This document shows, piece after piece, positions 37,027 through 45,821 of a DNA stretch of 64,000 nucleotides. The stretch's first letter is position 1, and each line of letters begins with the position of its first letter. Below the pieces are notes generated by a model, which had not been told where the DNA came from, ran no database searches, and saw only the letters and a list, made by a program, of their open reading frames with translations. Source of the DNA: Enhygromyxa salina (GTDB lineage Bacteria > Myxococcota_A > Polyangia > Nannocystales > Nannocystaceae); the NCBI RefSeq assembly GCF_000737335.2, contig NZ_JMCC02000010.1, forward strand, positions 1-64,000, in the 5' to 3' direction. The position numbers were made by a program, and so were the translations under genes.

Positions 37027-37895
37027 CCAGCATGACCAGCTTGTCGATCGTGATCCCCTGGGCCAACCGCGACGAGCTCGCCCACACGCTGCTCGCCAAC
37101 GCCCCCCAGCTCGCCCGCTACGGCGCCGAGCTGGTCGTCGTCGACTGCGGTGGCGACCCCGGCCGCTGCCTCGCCGCGCTCGAGCGGGCCGGTGTGCCCG
37201 TGACCCTCGTCGAGGTCCCGACCGACGGCTTCAACAAGGCCCTCGCGCTCAACCTCGGCGTGCACGCGGCCTCCGGCGACGCGCTCATGTTCCTCGACAC
37301 CGACGTGATCTTGACCGGGGACTGGCTCGCTGACGCGCTCGCGGCCGTCGAGGCCGGCTCGTTCGTGACCGTTGAGCGGGTCCGCGAATCGGCGCCATCC
37401 CCCGACCCGATCCCCGCTGGCGAGCTGCAGTCGCTCGCCCACATCGTCGAGTTTGTGACAGCGGCGGGTGAGGTCATTCGGGTCGAGACCAATCGCCGCC
37501 AGTTTGCAGACGCCAGCCGCGGCGGCCCTGGCCTGATCTGTCTGCGCCGCGATCACTTCGTCAGCGTCGACGGCATGAACTCCGACTTGCTCGGGTGGGG
37601 CTGGGAGGACGTCGATCTCGTCGCGCGCCTGCAGCTCGCTGGTGTCGCGCCGCGGCTCGCCATGGGCGAGGCGCTCCACCTGAGCCACGACGACAGCGTC
37701 CGCGTCGTGAACGGCGGCGCTCGAGCTCACAGCGAGCGCAACAACTTCTCGGTCTGCGTGGCCAACTATCGCCTGGGCTGGTTAAGCGGTACCTTCGCGG
37801 ATGACGTGCAGACTTGTGCAGCGCTGATCACCACGCGGACTTGGACCCCCCGTCCGGCCACCCTCGCGCCACAACAGGGCCACTCCGATGCTTGA
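37023..37895 (+). CDS. GT2-family glycosyltransferase with galactosyltransferase-type C-terminal motif
   Basis: A 290-residue GT-A fold enzyme. SIVIPWANRDE begins the nucleotide-binding fold, FLDTDV (around residue 94) is the metal-binding DxD, and LGWGWEDVDLVARLQ matches the WGxED motif that positions the acceptor and base in Glyco_transf_7C-type enzymes. Its ATG overlaps the stop of the GT4 gene. An alternative ATG lies 9 bases later at 37032. It has no signal peptide, so it acts in the cytoplasm. Confidence 0.87.
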   Translation: MTSMTSLSIVIPWANRDELAHTLLANAPQLARYGAELVVVDCGGDPGRCLAALERAGVPVTLVEVPTDGFNKALALNLGVHAASGDALMFLDTDVILTGDWLADALAAVEAGSFVTVERVRESAPSPDPIPAGELQSLAHIVEFVTAAGEVIRVETNRRQFADASRGGPGLICLRRDHFVSVDGMNSDLLGWGWEDVDLVARLQLAGVAPRLAMGEALHLSHDDSVRVVNGGARAHSERNNFSVCVANYRLGWLSGTFADDVQTCAALITTRTWTPRPATLAPQQGHSDA

Positions 37896-38910
37896 ACGCC
37901 AGCTCGTAGCCGGCTTTGTGCTCGCCGCGGTCACCGTGTTTGGCTGCAAAGATCCGAGCCATTCGCAGGTCCCCGCGACCACGGATCCCGCGACCACGGA
38001 TCCCGATCCAGACCAGCCGGCAGCCGACCCGCTCGTGCCCGTCCACCTGTCCTTCGACGACGCCCCGCGCATGGACGATCCCGGGACGCCGCTGCGCGAC
38101 GCCGCCGAGCTCAACCGCCTCAACGACGAGCTCATCGCCGTGCTCCAAGATCACGGCGCCAACGCGTCGGTGTTCTACAACTGTGATCGCCTGGTCCCGG
38201 GCGAGCGCACGATCGAAGCGTGGGACGCCGCGGGCATGACCGTTGGCAACCACACCGCCAGCCACGTCAACCTCGCGGAGGTTGGGCTCGAAGCCTGGCT
38301 CGACGACGTGCGCCGCTGCGATCTCGTGCTGCGCGAGCGCCTGAGCGCCCCGCCGACATGGCTGCGCTACCCCTACCTCTCCGAAGGTCACACGCCCGAG
38401 CTGCGTGACGGCGCTCGCGAGGCGCTCGCAGCCATGGGCTACGCCAACGCCCACGTCACGGCCGCGACGACCGAGTGGCTGCTGGCCTTCGCCTACCGCT
38501 ACGCCAAGCAAGCCGGCGACACCAAGACCCAGGCCGCGCTCGTCGAGGCCTACCGCGCCCACATGCTCGGCGCGGTCGAGGCCGCCCGCGAGCTCGCGCG
38601 CTTCGAGGTCGAGCGAGAGACCGCTCAGGTCGTGTTGTTTCACGTCAACGAGCTCGCCGTGGATCACCTCGCCACCGTGCTCGACGACTATGAGGCCGCC
38701 GGCTACACCTTCGTCGGCATCGAAGAGGCCATGGCCGACCCGGTGTTCACCCGCGAAGATCGCTACGTCGGCGGCGGCGGCATCAGCTGGCTCGCGCGCA
38801 TTCATGATCCCGAGCAGCCGCGGCCGCCGTATTGGTTTGGCCAGGAAGAAGGGCGGCTGACTGAAGCATTTGGCCACCTGCTCAACCCGAACGCCTACGC
38901 GAGCGAGTAG
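37888..38910 (+). CDS. Lipoprotein polysaccharide deacetylase (NodB domain)
   Basis: A 340-residue protein with signal peptide and lipobox VFGC (Cys 20), a linker with a repeated TTDPATTDPD, and a NodB-type CE4 domain: D57-D58 in LSFDDAP, metal ligands H122 and H126 in GNHTASH, and RYPYL (160-164). FHVNELAVDH gives the late His motif. It should remove N- or O-acetyl groups from a glycan outside the cytoplasm. It overlaps the GT2 gene by 8 bp and closes the operon. An inserted helical stretch of about 60 residues lies between the two catalytic halves. Confidence 0.88.
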   Translation: MLERQLVAGFVLAAVTVFGCKDPSHSQVPATTDPATTDPDPDQPAADPLVPVHLSFDDAPRMDDPGTPLRDAAELNRLNDELIAVLQDHGANASVFYNCDRLVPGERTIEAWDAAGMTVGNHTASHVNLAEVGLEAWLDDVRRCDLVLRERLSAPPTWLRYPYLSEGHTPELRDGAREALAAMGYANAHVTAATTEWLLAFAYRYAKQAGDTKTQAALVEAYRAHMLGAVEAARELARFEVERETAQVVLFHVNELAVDHLATVLDDYEAAGYTFVGIEEAMADPVFTREDRYVGGGGISWLARIHDPEQPRPPYWFGQEEGRLTEAFGHLLNPNAYASE

Positions 38911-38950
38911 GCCCAGCGCCACCAACTCGATCCACGGCTCAGCGCTGGGC
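38911..38950 (+). terminator. Hairpin directly after the deacetylase stop codon
   Basis: GCCCAGCGC (38911-38919) is perfectly complementary to GCGCTGGGC (38942-38950), with a 22-base loop. No T-run follows, so it may terminate inefficiently, protect the 3' end or serve the convergent gene. Confidence 0.45.
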
Positions 38951-39062
38951 CAGCGACGGCCGGCTCAGCCCCAGCACCCGCGCCGTCGCGGACTGACTGC
39001 GCACGCGGTGCGAGAAGTCGCCAAGCCCAACGACGCGCTCGCCGAAGTTGGGCCGACCGAGA

Positions 39063-39656
39063 TCACCCCCCGCACTCGGGGGCGCGCATCTTCTCGGCGA
39101 CGACCTCCGCGGACGTCTGCATCTGATACCGCGCGTCCATGAAGTCGATGAACGCCTGATCGTAGCAGCCGCGCACGCACTCGAGCGGCCCGTCCTTCCA
39201 ATGATCTGCGTGAATCGTCAGGCGATCACCATGAATCGTATATCGATAGCCGCGCTGAGCGTCATCGAGGTCTTCGGGGTTGCGCTGACCGTTCGGATAT
39301 TCACGGTGGCGGATCGCAGCGCGAAACCCCTGGTCGGGCCCATAGGACAGCTCGTAGTCCTCGCGCGAGAACAGCCCGCCGCCGCCCATCGCGGCCATGG
39401 CCACGTCGCGGTGGGCACGGTGCCAATGTGGACCCCAGAACACGGCGACGCTCCACTCGCAGTCCCAGATCGTGCGATCGAGCTCGGACGCGGCCGCCGA
39501 GAGGGACGCCGTCGCCTGGCCCGGCTGCTCGACCGTGACCATCGCTGGCTGCCCACCCGCCGCTTCAGCGACGACCGCGTCCGAGCGCTTCGTGCAAGCG
39601 CCAGCGCCCAACACCATCGACAAGCCAGCGAGCGCTGCGTAGGTCCGATGCCTCAC
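39063..39656 (-). CDS. Small lipoprotein of unknown function
   Basis: A 197-residue protein with signal peptide and lipobox GAGAC (Cys 21). The mature part has an Ala-rich linker, then a W/H-rich patch (WSVAVFWGPHWHRAHRD), a Gly run and a C-terminal domain with paired Cys (ECVRGCYDQAF, final PECGG). I do not recognise it. The start is GTG with a consensus-like TATGAT 6 bases upstream and no ribosome site. Confidence 0.75.
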   Translation of the reverse strand: MRHRTYAALAGLSMVLGAGACTKRSDAVVAEAAGGQPAMVTVEQPGQATASLSAAASELDRTIWDCEWSVAVFWGPHWHRAHRDVAMAAMGGGGLFSREDYELSYGPDQGFRAAIRHREYPNGQRNPEDLDDAQRGYRYTIHGDRLTIHADHWKDGPLECVRGCYDQAFIDFMDARYQMQTSAEVVAEKMRAPECGG

Positions 39657-39662
39657 CAGCGG

Positions 39663-39668
39663 ATCATA
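39663..39668 (-). promoter_or_regulatory. Probable -10 element (TATGAT) for leaderless transcription
   Basis: TATGAT, a near-consensus -10, is 6 bases before the GTG at 39656 on the minus strand. Confidence 0.6.
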
Positions 39669-39945
39669 CGCGAGTTCTTCATGGCAGCGAACAAGCCACG
39701 CAACGGCTCACAGGTTCGGCCGCGCCTCGTCGGGCGGCGCGTGCGGCGGCATCACCCGCGCCAGCGTCTCGGGGCTGACCCGGCTCGAGCTCGAAGCAGT
39801 TCACCCCACGTCGAGCTTGCAGCCTGGTCCCTCGTGATTGCCGTGGCTGTGGCCCCTCGAGCGGGGCGGAGCCTCGCCGATGCCCTCATCGACATGGGGG
39901 TGAACGCCTCATGGACGCTGGTGAGCGTCGTGCTTGGCTTGAATC

Positions 39946-41406
39946 ATGACGTTCAAGCCCATTCTCAAGCCCATTCTCAGTTTGGTCAGCGTTGGTCTGT
40001 GCCTCGTCGCCACCGACGCGAACGCGTCGAAGGTCTGGAACCGAGACGCATCGGCCTCGAAGCGCTTCGTCACCTGTCACCCCCCTCTGTACAAGGTGCC
40101 GATTGGCATGACAGACGAGTTGGACGACGCAATCTGGGAACTCGACTACAATGAGTCGGTTCAGGTCGATACTTTCTTCTCACGCACCTACGACACACTC
40201 TACTGCAGTTGGTTCGCCACTTGGGATGACGCATTCGACTTCGTCGACGCGGCTCAGGCCCATGTCATCAACGATGAGTATCCGTACCCGTGGTTTGACG
40301 AGGACGCGTTTGGTGAGGCCCTCGCCAAAGGGTTCGCGCACTCCATCATGGACTGGTCGGGCGAAGTTCAGGCGGTCTACTGTGAGGAGAACCGGCGCGC
40401 CGAGTATACCACCCAGCATTCCGGCAACGTCCGGGTTGGCGCAACGCTCAGCACCGAACCACCGCGCGACTGCGGCCTCGACCCCGACCACGACTTCCCG
40501 GACGTGAGCCTCTATACCGTCGCGGAAGACCGCCTGTATGTCACCGACCAGACCATCTTGTCGGGGACGCCGATCAATCGGCTGACCGAAACCAATTGGT
40601 CCAATACGGCCGCGATGACTTCGCTCGGCAATATGCTCTATATCGTGCAGGGCAACTCACTGTGGGAGACCGATCCCGCCAACGGCAGCTACCGACGGCT
40701 CGGGAGCGTGGGGAGCTGGTCCAACACGGCCGCGATGACCGCGATCGACGACATGCTCTACGTCATTCAAGGCAACACCCTGTGGCGGGCCAACCCGAAC
40801 GACGGCAGCTATCAACAACTCGGCTCGCCCGGGGCCTGGTCCAACACCGCTGCGATGACCGCAATTGACGGCATGCTCTACGTCGTGCAGGGCGGCACCT
40901 TGTGGCGGGCCAACCCGGACAACGGCAGCTACCAACAGCTCGGTTCGCCCGGAAGCTGGGGGGATACCGCCGCGATGACAGCTGTCAACGGGCTATTGTA
41001 CATCGTGCAGGGCGACACTCTGTGGCAGGCACAGCCGAGCAACGGACAATGGCTTCGAATCGGGACAGAGGACGACTGGTGGAGCACCGTCAGCATGACG
41101 ACGGACGATGGCTGGTTGTACATCGTGCAGAACGGGACGCTGTGGCGCGTCAACCCGGACAACGGCTGGTATGCCCCGGTCGGCCTGAGGGAAGACTGGC
41201 GGGGCACCGTCGTGATCACGGCGGCGTCGACCACCGCCTGCGCCCATGACGTCTGCAATCTCGGCGAGTCGCTGCAAGCGAGCTGCGACGATCCGTGCGC
41301 TGCCGAGATCTGCAGCGACGACCCATTTTGCTGCGATCCGAACGGGTCCTGGGACGCCCTGTGCGTGAGTGCAGCCACATCGATCTGCAACCTCAGCTGC
41401 GGTTGA
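39946..41406 (+). CDS. Secreted beta-propeller protein with 40-residue repeats
   Basis: A 486-residue exported protein with a signal peptide ending near DANAS-K (about residue 28). Residues about 30-190 form an N-terminal domain with several Cys and Trp. Then come five near-identical 40-residue units, each starting W-S-N-T-A-A-M-T and containing LYIVQG.TLWR..P..GSY, preceded and followed by partial units, so about six propeller blades of tectonin or tachylectin-2 type, a fold that often binds sugars. The last 55 residues hold 11 Cys, likely a disulfide-rich tail. Secretion, perhaps by the type II system in this window, is inference. Confidence 0.85.
   Translation: MTFKPILKPILSLVSVGLCLVATDANASKVWNRDASASKRFVTCHPPLYKVPIGMTDELDDAIWELDYNESVQVDTFFSRTYDTLYCSWFATWDDAFDFVDAAQAHVINDEYPYPWFDEDAFGEALAKGFAHSIMDWSGEVQAVYCEENRRAEYTTQHSGNVRVGATLSTEPPRDCGLDPDHDFPDVSLYTVAEDRLYVTDQTILSGTPINRLTETNWSNTAAMTSLGNMLYIVQGNSLWETDPANGSYRRLGSVGSWSNTAAMTAIDDMLYVIQGNTLWRANPNDGSYQQLGSPGAWSNTAAMTAIDGMLYVVQGGTLWRANPDNGSYQQLGSPGSWGDTAAMTAVNGLLYIVQGDTLWQAQPSNGQWLRIGTEDDWWSTVSMTTDDGWLYIVQNGTLWRVNPDNGWYAPVGLREDWRGTVVITAASTTACAHDVCNLGESLQASCDDPCAAEICSDDPFCCDPNGSWDALCVSAATSICNLSCG
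40597..41196. repeat. 120-bp tandem repeats coding propeller blades
   Basis: Five consecutive 120-bp units start at 40597, 40717, 40837, 40957 and 41077, each beginning with a TGG codon. Units 1-3 are most alike; a partial sixth begins at 41197. They code the 40-residue blades of the secreted protein. Confidence 0.9.
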
Positions 41407-41432
41407 CCTCTAGCCGAATCAAGCCCAGCGCC

Positions 41433-42023
41433 TCAGCCCCCCGCGTGACCCTCGATCACTCCCGGCAGCCGCTCCACGTAGCAGACATGACAAGCCGGCG
41501 CATAGCTCTCATTCGCGCCCAGCTGGATCTGCTCGCCATCCGCGGTCGGCTGGCCATCGATCAAACGCATATTAAAAATCGCCTTGCGATTACAAAACTG
41601 GCAGGTCACCTTGATCTCTTCAATCGAGTCCGCCAGCTCCAACAGCCGCTGCGCCCCCGGAAACAACCGGGTCCGAAAGTCCGTGCGCAGCCCATAACAG
41701 ATCACCGGCACATTGCAGGTCCGGGTGACGGCGCGCAGCTGCTCGATGACCCCAGTCGACAAGAACTGCGCCTCGTCGACCAGCGCGCAGTCGAGCTCGG
41801 CAAAGAAGGCCGGGTCGAGGGTGGTGTCATCCTCGAGCAGCAGATCCACCTCTTTTTTCAAGCCCGAGCGCGAGGCGATCACGCGACCACCAAAGCGATC
41901 GTCCAGCCGCGGCTTGAGCAGCGCGACGCGCTTGCCTTGCTGCCGGTAGTTGTGCGCCACCGCCAGCAAGTTCATGGTCTTGGCGCTGTCCATTGTCCCG
42001 TGGCGAAAATACAGCTTGGCCAT
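41433..42023 (-). CDS. tdk: Thymidine kinase
   Basis: This 196-residue cytoplasmic enzyme phosphorylates thymidine in the salvage pathway. The P-loop is GTMDSAKT (9-16), with Ala where Gly is usual before Lys; the Lys-Thr pair is kept. DEAQF (83-87) holds the catalytic Glu. The thymidine lasso CYGLRTDF and the structural zinc site CQFC...CHVC are present, as in type II thymidine kinases. The start is the ATG at 42023, 11 bp after the M28 peptidase stop, so the two are cotranscribed. Confidence 0.93.
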   Translation of the reverse strand: MAKLYFRHGTMDSAKTMNLLAVAHNYRQQGKRVALLKPRLDDRFGGRVIASRSGLKKEVDLLLEDDTTLDPAFFAELDCALVDEAQFLSTGVIEQLRAVTRTCNVPVICYGLRTDFRTRLFPGAQRLLELADSIEEIKVTCQFCNRKAIFNMRLIDGQPTADGEQIQLGANESYAPACHVCYVERLPGVIEGHAGG

Positions 42024-42034
42024 GACGGTGGTCC

Positions 42035-43606
42035 TCAGTCGGCGGCGGGCGGGGGCTCGGCGGGTGTCGGCGGCAGATCCCGCTCGGCCAAGATATAGGC
42101 CATCAACGCGAGCGCGGCCGCGTTGCGCTCGAGGTGGTAGGGCGGGATCTTGTCGATCGTGTCCGCCGGGCTGTGGTGCAGGTCGAAGTAATGGCTGGTG
42201 TCGGGTCGCAGCGCGATGCCAAGCATGCCCTCCGCCGTCAGCGGCGAGATGTCGGCCCCGCCGCCGCCAACCACGAAATTGTCCGCCCCCAGCGTCGTGA
42301 ACAGCGGCGCGTAGGGAAGCAGCGCGTCGAGATCCGCCTGACTCTGCCCGACGCCAAACCCCCACGGGGCACCCGCGCCGCTGTCGGACTCGATGCCGGC
42401 CACGTGCAGCTCGTCCGCGTGGGCCTGCGCGTATGCCTTGCCGCCGCGCAGCCCGTTCTCTTCGTTGGTGAACAACACCACGCGGATCGTGCGGCGCGGG
42501 ATCAGGTTGAGCTCTTTGAGCATCAGCGCCGCCTCCATCGCCATCAGGCAGCCCGAGCCGTCGTCGGTGCTGCCATCGCCAACATCCCACGAGTCGATGT
42601 GTCCGCCGATCACCACGATCTCTTCTGGCTTCTCGCGGCCGCGCAGCTCGGCGACGGCGTTGGCGCTGACGGCATCGGGGAGCAGCTTGGCCCCGAGCGA
42701 CAGCCGAACTTTGATCGTCTCGCCGCGCGCGGCCATGCGCATGAACCATTCGGCGTCCTCTGGCGTGATCGCGGCCGCCGGGATCTTGGGCTGATCCTCT
42801 GCGTAGTTGAGCGCGCCCGTGTGCAGCGTTCGCAGGCTGCTGGCCGTGACCGAGCGGACCAGCACGGCCTTGGCACCGTGGGCCCCCGCCTTCGAGGGGC
42901 CGTGCGCGCGGATCTGCACCGTGGAGCCATACGAGGCGTCGTGGCGCTCGTGGTCGTAGCCCGGCATCGCCTGGTTGATCACGACGATCTTCCCGGCCAG
43001 CTCGCTCGCGCGGCGGTCGAGCTCGTCTAGATCCGCGACGACGATCACCTCGGCGGTGATGCCCCGGCCCGGCGTGCCAACGGTCATGCCCAACCCCAGC
43101 ACTGGCAGCGGTCGCTTCACCGGCCCCAGGATCTCCGCCGACTCTTTGCCGCGAACCCAGTGCGGGACCATGACCTTTTCGCGCCGGGCGTCGGTCAGGC
43201 CGTCGGCGGCCATGGTCTCGATCGCCCAGTCGATCGTCTGCTCGAGCGCCTTTGAGCCCGAGAGCCGATGGCCGAAGGTGTCAGCGACGTAGGCCAGGCG
43301 ATCCCACGCGCGGGTGTCATCCTCGGCCAGGGCCGTCAGCTTGGTCGCCGCGTCGACGTACTTGGCCTCGAGCTCGAGCGCGGGTGTGCGCGGTGCCACG
43401 CTGTCGCTCGTGGGCGGGTCGACGCTGGGCGCGTCGTCGGCCGCGACCGGCAGCGGCATCTCCCCGGCCGGTTGAGCCCACACGGTGTTGGCCGAGCCTT
43501 CACTCGCGCAGCCAAGCGTGGTGAGCAGGGCAGCGACGAGGCTCGCCCGCAGGCCGGGCGCCAAGCGAGGTCGAGCGATCCCGACAGGAGCGGCGGTCTG
43601 CGACAT
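42035..43606 (-). CDS. Lipoprotein M28-family metallopeptidase (carboxypeptidase Q-like)
   Basis: A 523-residue exported zinc peptidase. Signal peptide with lipobox TLGC, then an acidic/Pro linker to about residue 65. A PA-type insert (about 170-290) precedes the catalytic core: zinc ligands in GGHIDSWD and STDDGSG, base and ligand in TNEENGLRGG, GIESDSG, and the last His in SHYFDLHHSPADTID. The order fits carboxypeptidase Q/aminopeptidase S-type M28. An in-frame ATG at 43618 is possible, but TATGGG 7 bases before 43606 supports the shorter form. Confidence 0.92.
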   Translation of the reverse strand: MSQTAAPVGIARPRLAPGLRASLVAALLTTLGCASEGSANTVWAQPAGEMPLPVAADDAPSVDPPTSDSVAPRTPALELEAKYVDAATKLTALAEDDTRAWDRLAYVADTFGHRLSGSKALEQTIDWAIETMAADGLTDARREKVMVPHWVRGKESAEILGPVKRPLPVLGLGMTVGTPGRGITAEVIVVADLDELDRRASELAGKIVVINQAMPGYDHERHDASYGSTVQIRAHGPSKAGAHGAKAVLVRSVTASSLRTLHTGALNYAEDQPKIPAAAITPEDAEWFMRMAARGETIKVRLSLGAKLLPDAVSANAVAELRGREKPEEIVVIGGHIDSWDVGDGSTDDGSGCLMAMEAALMLKELNLIPRRTIRVVLFTNEENGLRGGKAYAQAHADELHVAGIESDSGAGAPWGFGVGQSQADLDALLPYAPLFTTLGADNFVVGGGGADISPLTAEGMLGIALRPDTSHYFDLHHSPADTIDKIPPYHLERNAAALALMAYILAERDLPPTPAEPPPAAD

Positions 43607-43784
43607 ACGCCAACCCATACCCGGCCCCCGCTTGCTGGCGCAAGCCGATGGGCAGGCCGCCAGGACAGCGGTGAAGACCCATTTTCGCGCTGACGCGTCG
43701 CATGGGCCCGTGCTCACATTAATCCTCGCGTTCTCCGGTTTCGCGCAGGCCCCGGCCCGCGCTATGGTCCAGCCCCGAGCGACC

Positions 43785-44741
43785 ATGACTGTCACTGCCC
43801 GCACCACCTGGACCGCGCTGGTCTGCCTGCTCTGCCTGTGTACTGTGTCAACGGGCTGCTACATGAAGGCAGCGGGCACGTCGGCGTCAGCCCCCTACGA
43901 TGAGTACGATGAGTACGGGTACGGCGGGGGCGACAGCGGTGGCGGCGACATGGCGGGTGCCAACGCCTACGACTTCGAGGACGACTCGGTCGAGGGTGAG
44001 ATCCTGTCCCCGGCGAGCGCGTCGCTGAGCACGCGCGGTCGCTCGGGTCGCAGCGCGATGCTCGACACGCGGCGTGAGTTCAAGAGCGAAGAAGCCCCGC
44101 CAGCCCCGCCCGCGGAGCCCAGCCCGGTTCCCTCGCCGGTCGCGCCCCAGCCCACGCCCGCAGACACCAGCGTCAAGCCCTCGCAGCCGGCACCCACGCA
44201 GGTCGCGACCAAGCGCCAGGTCATCTACACCGCCAACATGCAGGTCAGCGTCTACGACGTCGAGCACAGCATGGTGCTGATCGAGTCGCTGCCAGATCTC
44301 TACGGCGGTTGGCTCCACCAGCGGCTCGACAACCAGATCGTCCTGCGGATCCCCGCCGAGCACCTAAACGCGGCGATGGACATGATCGCGGAGCTCGGGG
44401 TCGTTGACCTGCGCACGCTCGAGGGCCTGGACGTGACCGCGGCGTACACCGATCTCGAGTCCCGCATTCGGGTGCTCACGCAGATGCAAGAACAGCTCGA
44501 GCTGCTGCTCGCGCAGGCCAAGGACGTCGAGCAGGCCCTCGAGATCCGCCGCGCGCTCGGCCAGATCACCATGGAGCTCGAGCTCGCGCGCGCGCACATG
44601 CGTGAGCTCGCCAAGTCCATCGCGTTCTCTACGCTGATCGTACGTATCGTGGCGCGCGGCCCCGCCGTGGATCTGCCAACCAGCAACGATCCCTTCCCGT
44701 GGGTGCTCGAGCTTGGCGTCGAAGCCACAGAGTTCCGCTGA
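43785..44741 (+). CDS. DUF4349-type lipoprotein, copy 1
   Basis: A 318-residue lipoprotein with lipobox STGC (Cys 25). A low-complexity stretch of D/Y/G and then P/A residues leads to about 140. The conserved domain begins RQVIYTANMQVSVYD, includes GGWLHQRLDNQIVLRIP and LTAAYTDLESRI-like sequence, and has a long coiled coil (about 225-285) before a short C-terminal tail. The function of the family is unknown. The following gene is a paralogue of the same layout. The start is the ATG at 43785; upstream in-frame sequence lacks a signal peptide. Confidence 0.85.
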   Translation: MTVTARTTWTALVCLLCLCTVSTGCYMKAAGTSASAPYDEYDEYGYGGGDSGGGDMAGANAYDFEDDSVEGEILSPASASLSTRGRSGRSAMLDTRREFKSEEAPPAPPAEPSPVPSPVAPQPTPADTSVKPSQPAPTQVATKRQVIYTANMQVSVYDVEHSMVLIESLPDLYGGWLHQRLDNQIVLRIPAEHLNAAMDMIAELGVVDLRTLEGLDVTAAYTDLESRIRVLTQMQEQLELLLAQAKDVEQALEIRRALGQITMELELARAHMRELAKSIAFSTLIVRIVARGPAVDLPTSNDPFPWVLELGVEATEFR

Positions 44742-44832
44742 GCTGTCGGGCTCATCGTAAGCATATCCAACAGGGCTCCGTTGCCGCGCCGGACCCCTCA
44801 CCCCCCATCAACTACGCAAGACTGGTGACTCC

Positions 44833-45819
44833 ATGAAATCCAATCCTCTTCAAGCCTGGGCCGGGCGGTCGCGCTGGCGATTGCTGGCCCCGTTCGCGCT
44901 CCTGTTCGCGCTTGGATGCAGCAAAAACGCCGAATCGATGGCCTATCCTGGCACCGAGTACGGCTACCCCGCGGAGCTACCCGAAGCGGCAACGATTGAC
45001 ATTACTGGCAGCGGCGACGCCATCTACTCCGAAGACGGCGAATACGACTTTAGCGAGGAGCTCGCCGACTACGAGGGCGAGCCCATGGCCGATCGCAGCG
45101 TGCTCGCCAGCCGCAGCGCACGCGCTCCCGCGCAGTTTCAGACCAACGCCCCGCCGGCCCGCGACGCCAAGGGCAAGTCCAACGCGGAGGCCAAGAAGCA
45201 AACGGCGGCGGTCGAGGCGGCCGCCGCAGCTGCAGCCGCAGGCGAAGAGGCCAAGCCCGAGCCCAAGTCCGGGGACGAGCCCGACCACGGCCGTCAGATC
45301 ATCTACATCGCTGGCATGCAGATCAGCGTGTACGACCTCGAGACCTCCATGGCCACGCTCGAGGCGATCCCCGACACCTACGGTGGTTGGGTTCACATGC
45401 GCAGCCAGACCCAGGTCGTGCTGCGGCTGCCGGCCGCCAAGCTCAAGCCCGCGATGGCGATGCTGGCCAAGATCGGGGTCGTCGAAGCCAGGACCTTGCA
45501 GGCCCAAGACGTGACCGCGGAGTACGTGGATCTCGACTCGCGCATCACGGTATTGCGCGACACGCAGACGCAGCTGCTGGATCTGCTGAGCAAGGCCAAG
45601 ACCGTTGAAGAGGCCCTGCACGTTCGCCGGGCCCTCGACGAGGTCACGATGGAGCTCGAGCTCGCGCTTGGCCGCATGCGCCAGCTCTCGGATCTCATCG
45701 CCTACTCGACCCTGACCGTCAGCTTGTCCGAGCGCGGTCCACAAGACAGCATTCCCACCAGCAACGACCCATTCCGCTGGGTCGACACCCTTGGCGTCGA
45801 AGCCACGGAGTGGAGGTAA
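44833..45819 (+). CDS. DUF4349-type lipoprotein, copy 2
   Basis: A 328-residue lipoprotein, lipobox ALGC (Cys 29). The mature N-part has a Glu/Tyr-rich stretch, then an Ala/Lys-rich region. The domain starts RQIIYIAGMQISVYD, followed by GGWVHMRSQTQVVLRLP, a coiled coil and a C-terminus DPFRWVDTLGVEATEWR that matches copy 1 (DPFPWVLELGVEATEFR). Strong similarity in the domain and none in the linker indicates an old tandem duplication. Copy 1 ends 91 bp upstream; a lipoprotein gene follows 2 bp after the stop. Confidence 0.85.
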   Translation: MKSNPLQAWAGRSRWRLLAPFALLFALGCSKNAESMAYPGTEYGYPAELPEAATIDITGSGDAIYSEDGEYDFSEELADYEGEPMADRSVLASRSARAPAQFQTNAPPARDAKGKSNAEAKKQTAAVEAAAAAAAAGEEAKPEPKSGDEPDHGRQIIYIAGMQISVYDLETSMATLEAIPDTYGGWVHMRSQTQVVLRLPAAKLKPAMAMLAKIGVVEARTLQAQDVTAEYVDLDSRITVLRDTQTQLLDLLSKAKTVEEALHVRRALDEVTMELELALGRMRQLSDLIAYSTLTVSLSERGPQDSIPTSNDPFRWVDTLGVEATEWR

Positions 45820-45821
45820 GC

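Noticed and set aside
35578..38910. Reading the two glycosyltransferases and the deacetylase as a complete capsule locus
   Set aside because: No flippase, polymerase, Wza/Wzc-like or initiating transferase gene is present in the window.
40597..41196. Regular 120-bp repeats as a possible CRISPR or satellite
   Set aside because: The repeats are contiguous, coding and in frame with a signal-peptide protein; there are no spacers.
41433..42749. A longer thymidine kinase reading frame extending to 42749
   Set aside because: The extension is antisense-like noise lying in another frame of the M28 peptidase gene; the conserved start is the ATG at 42023.
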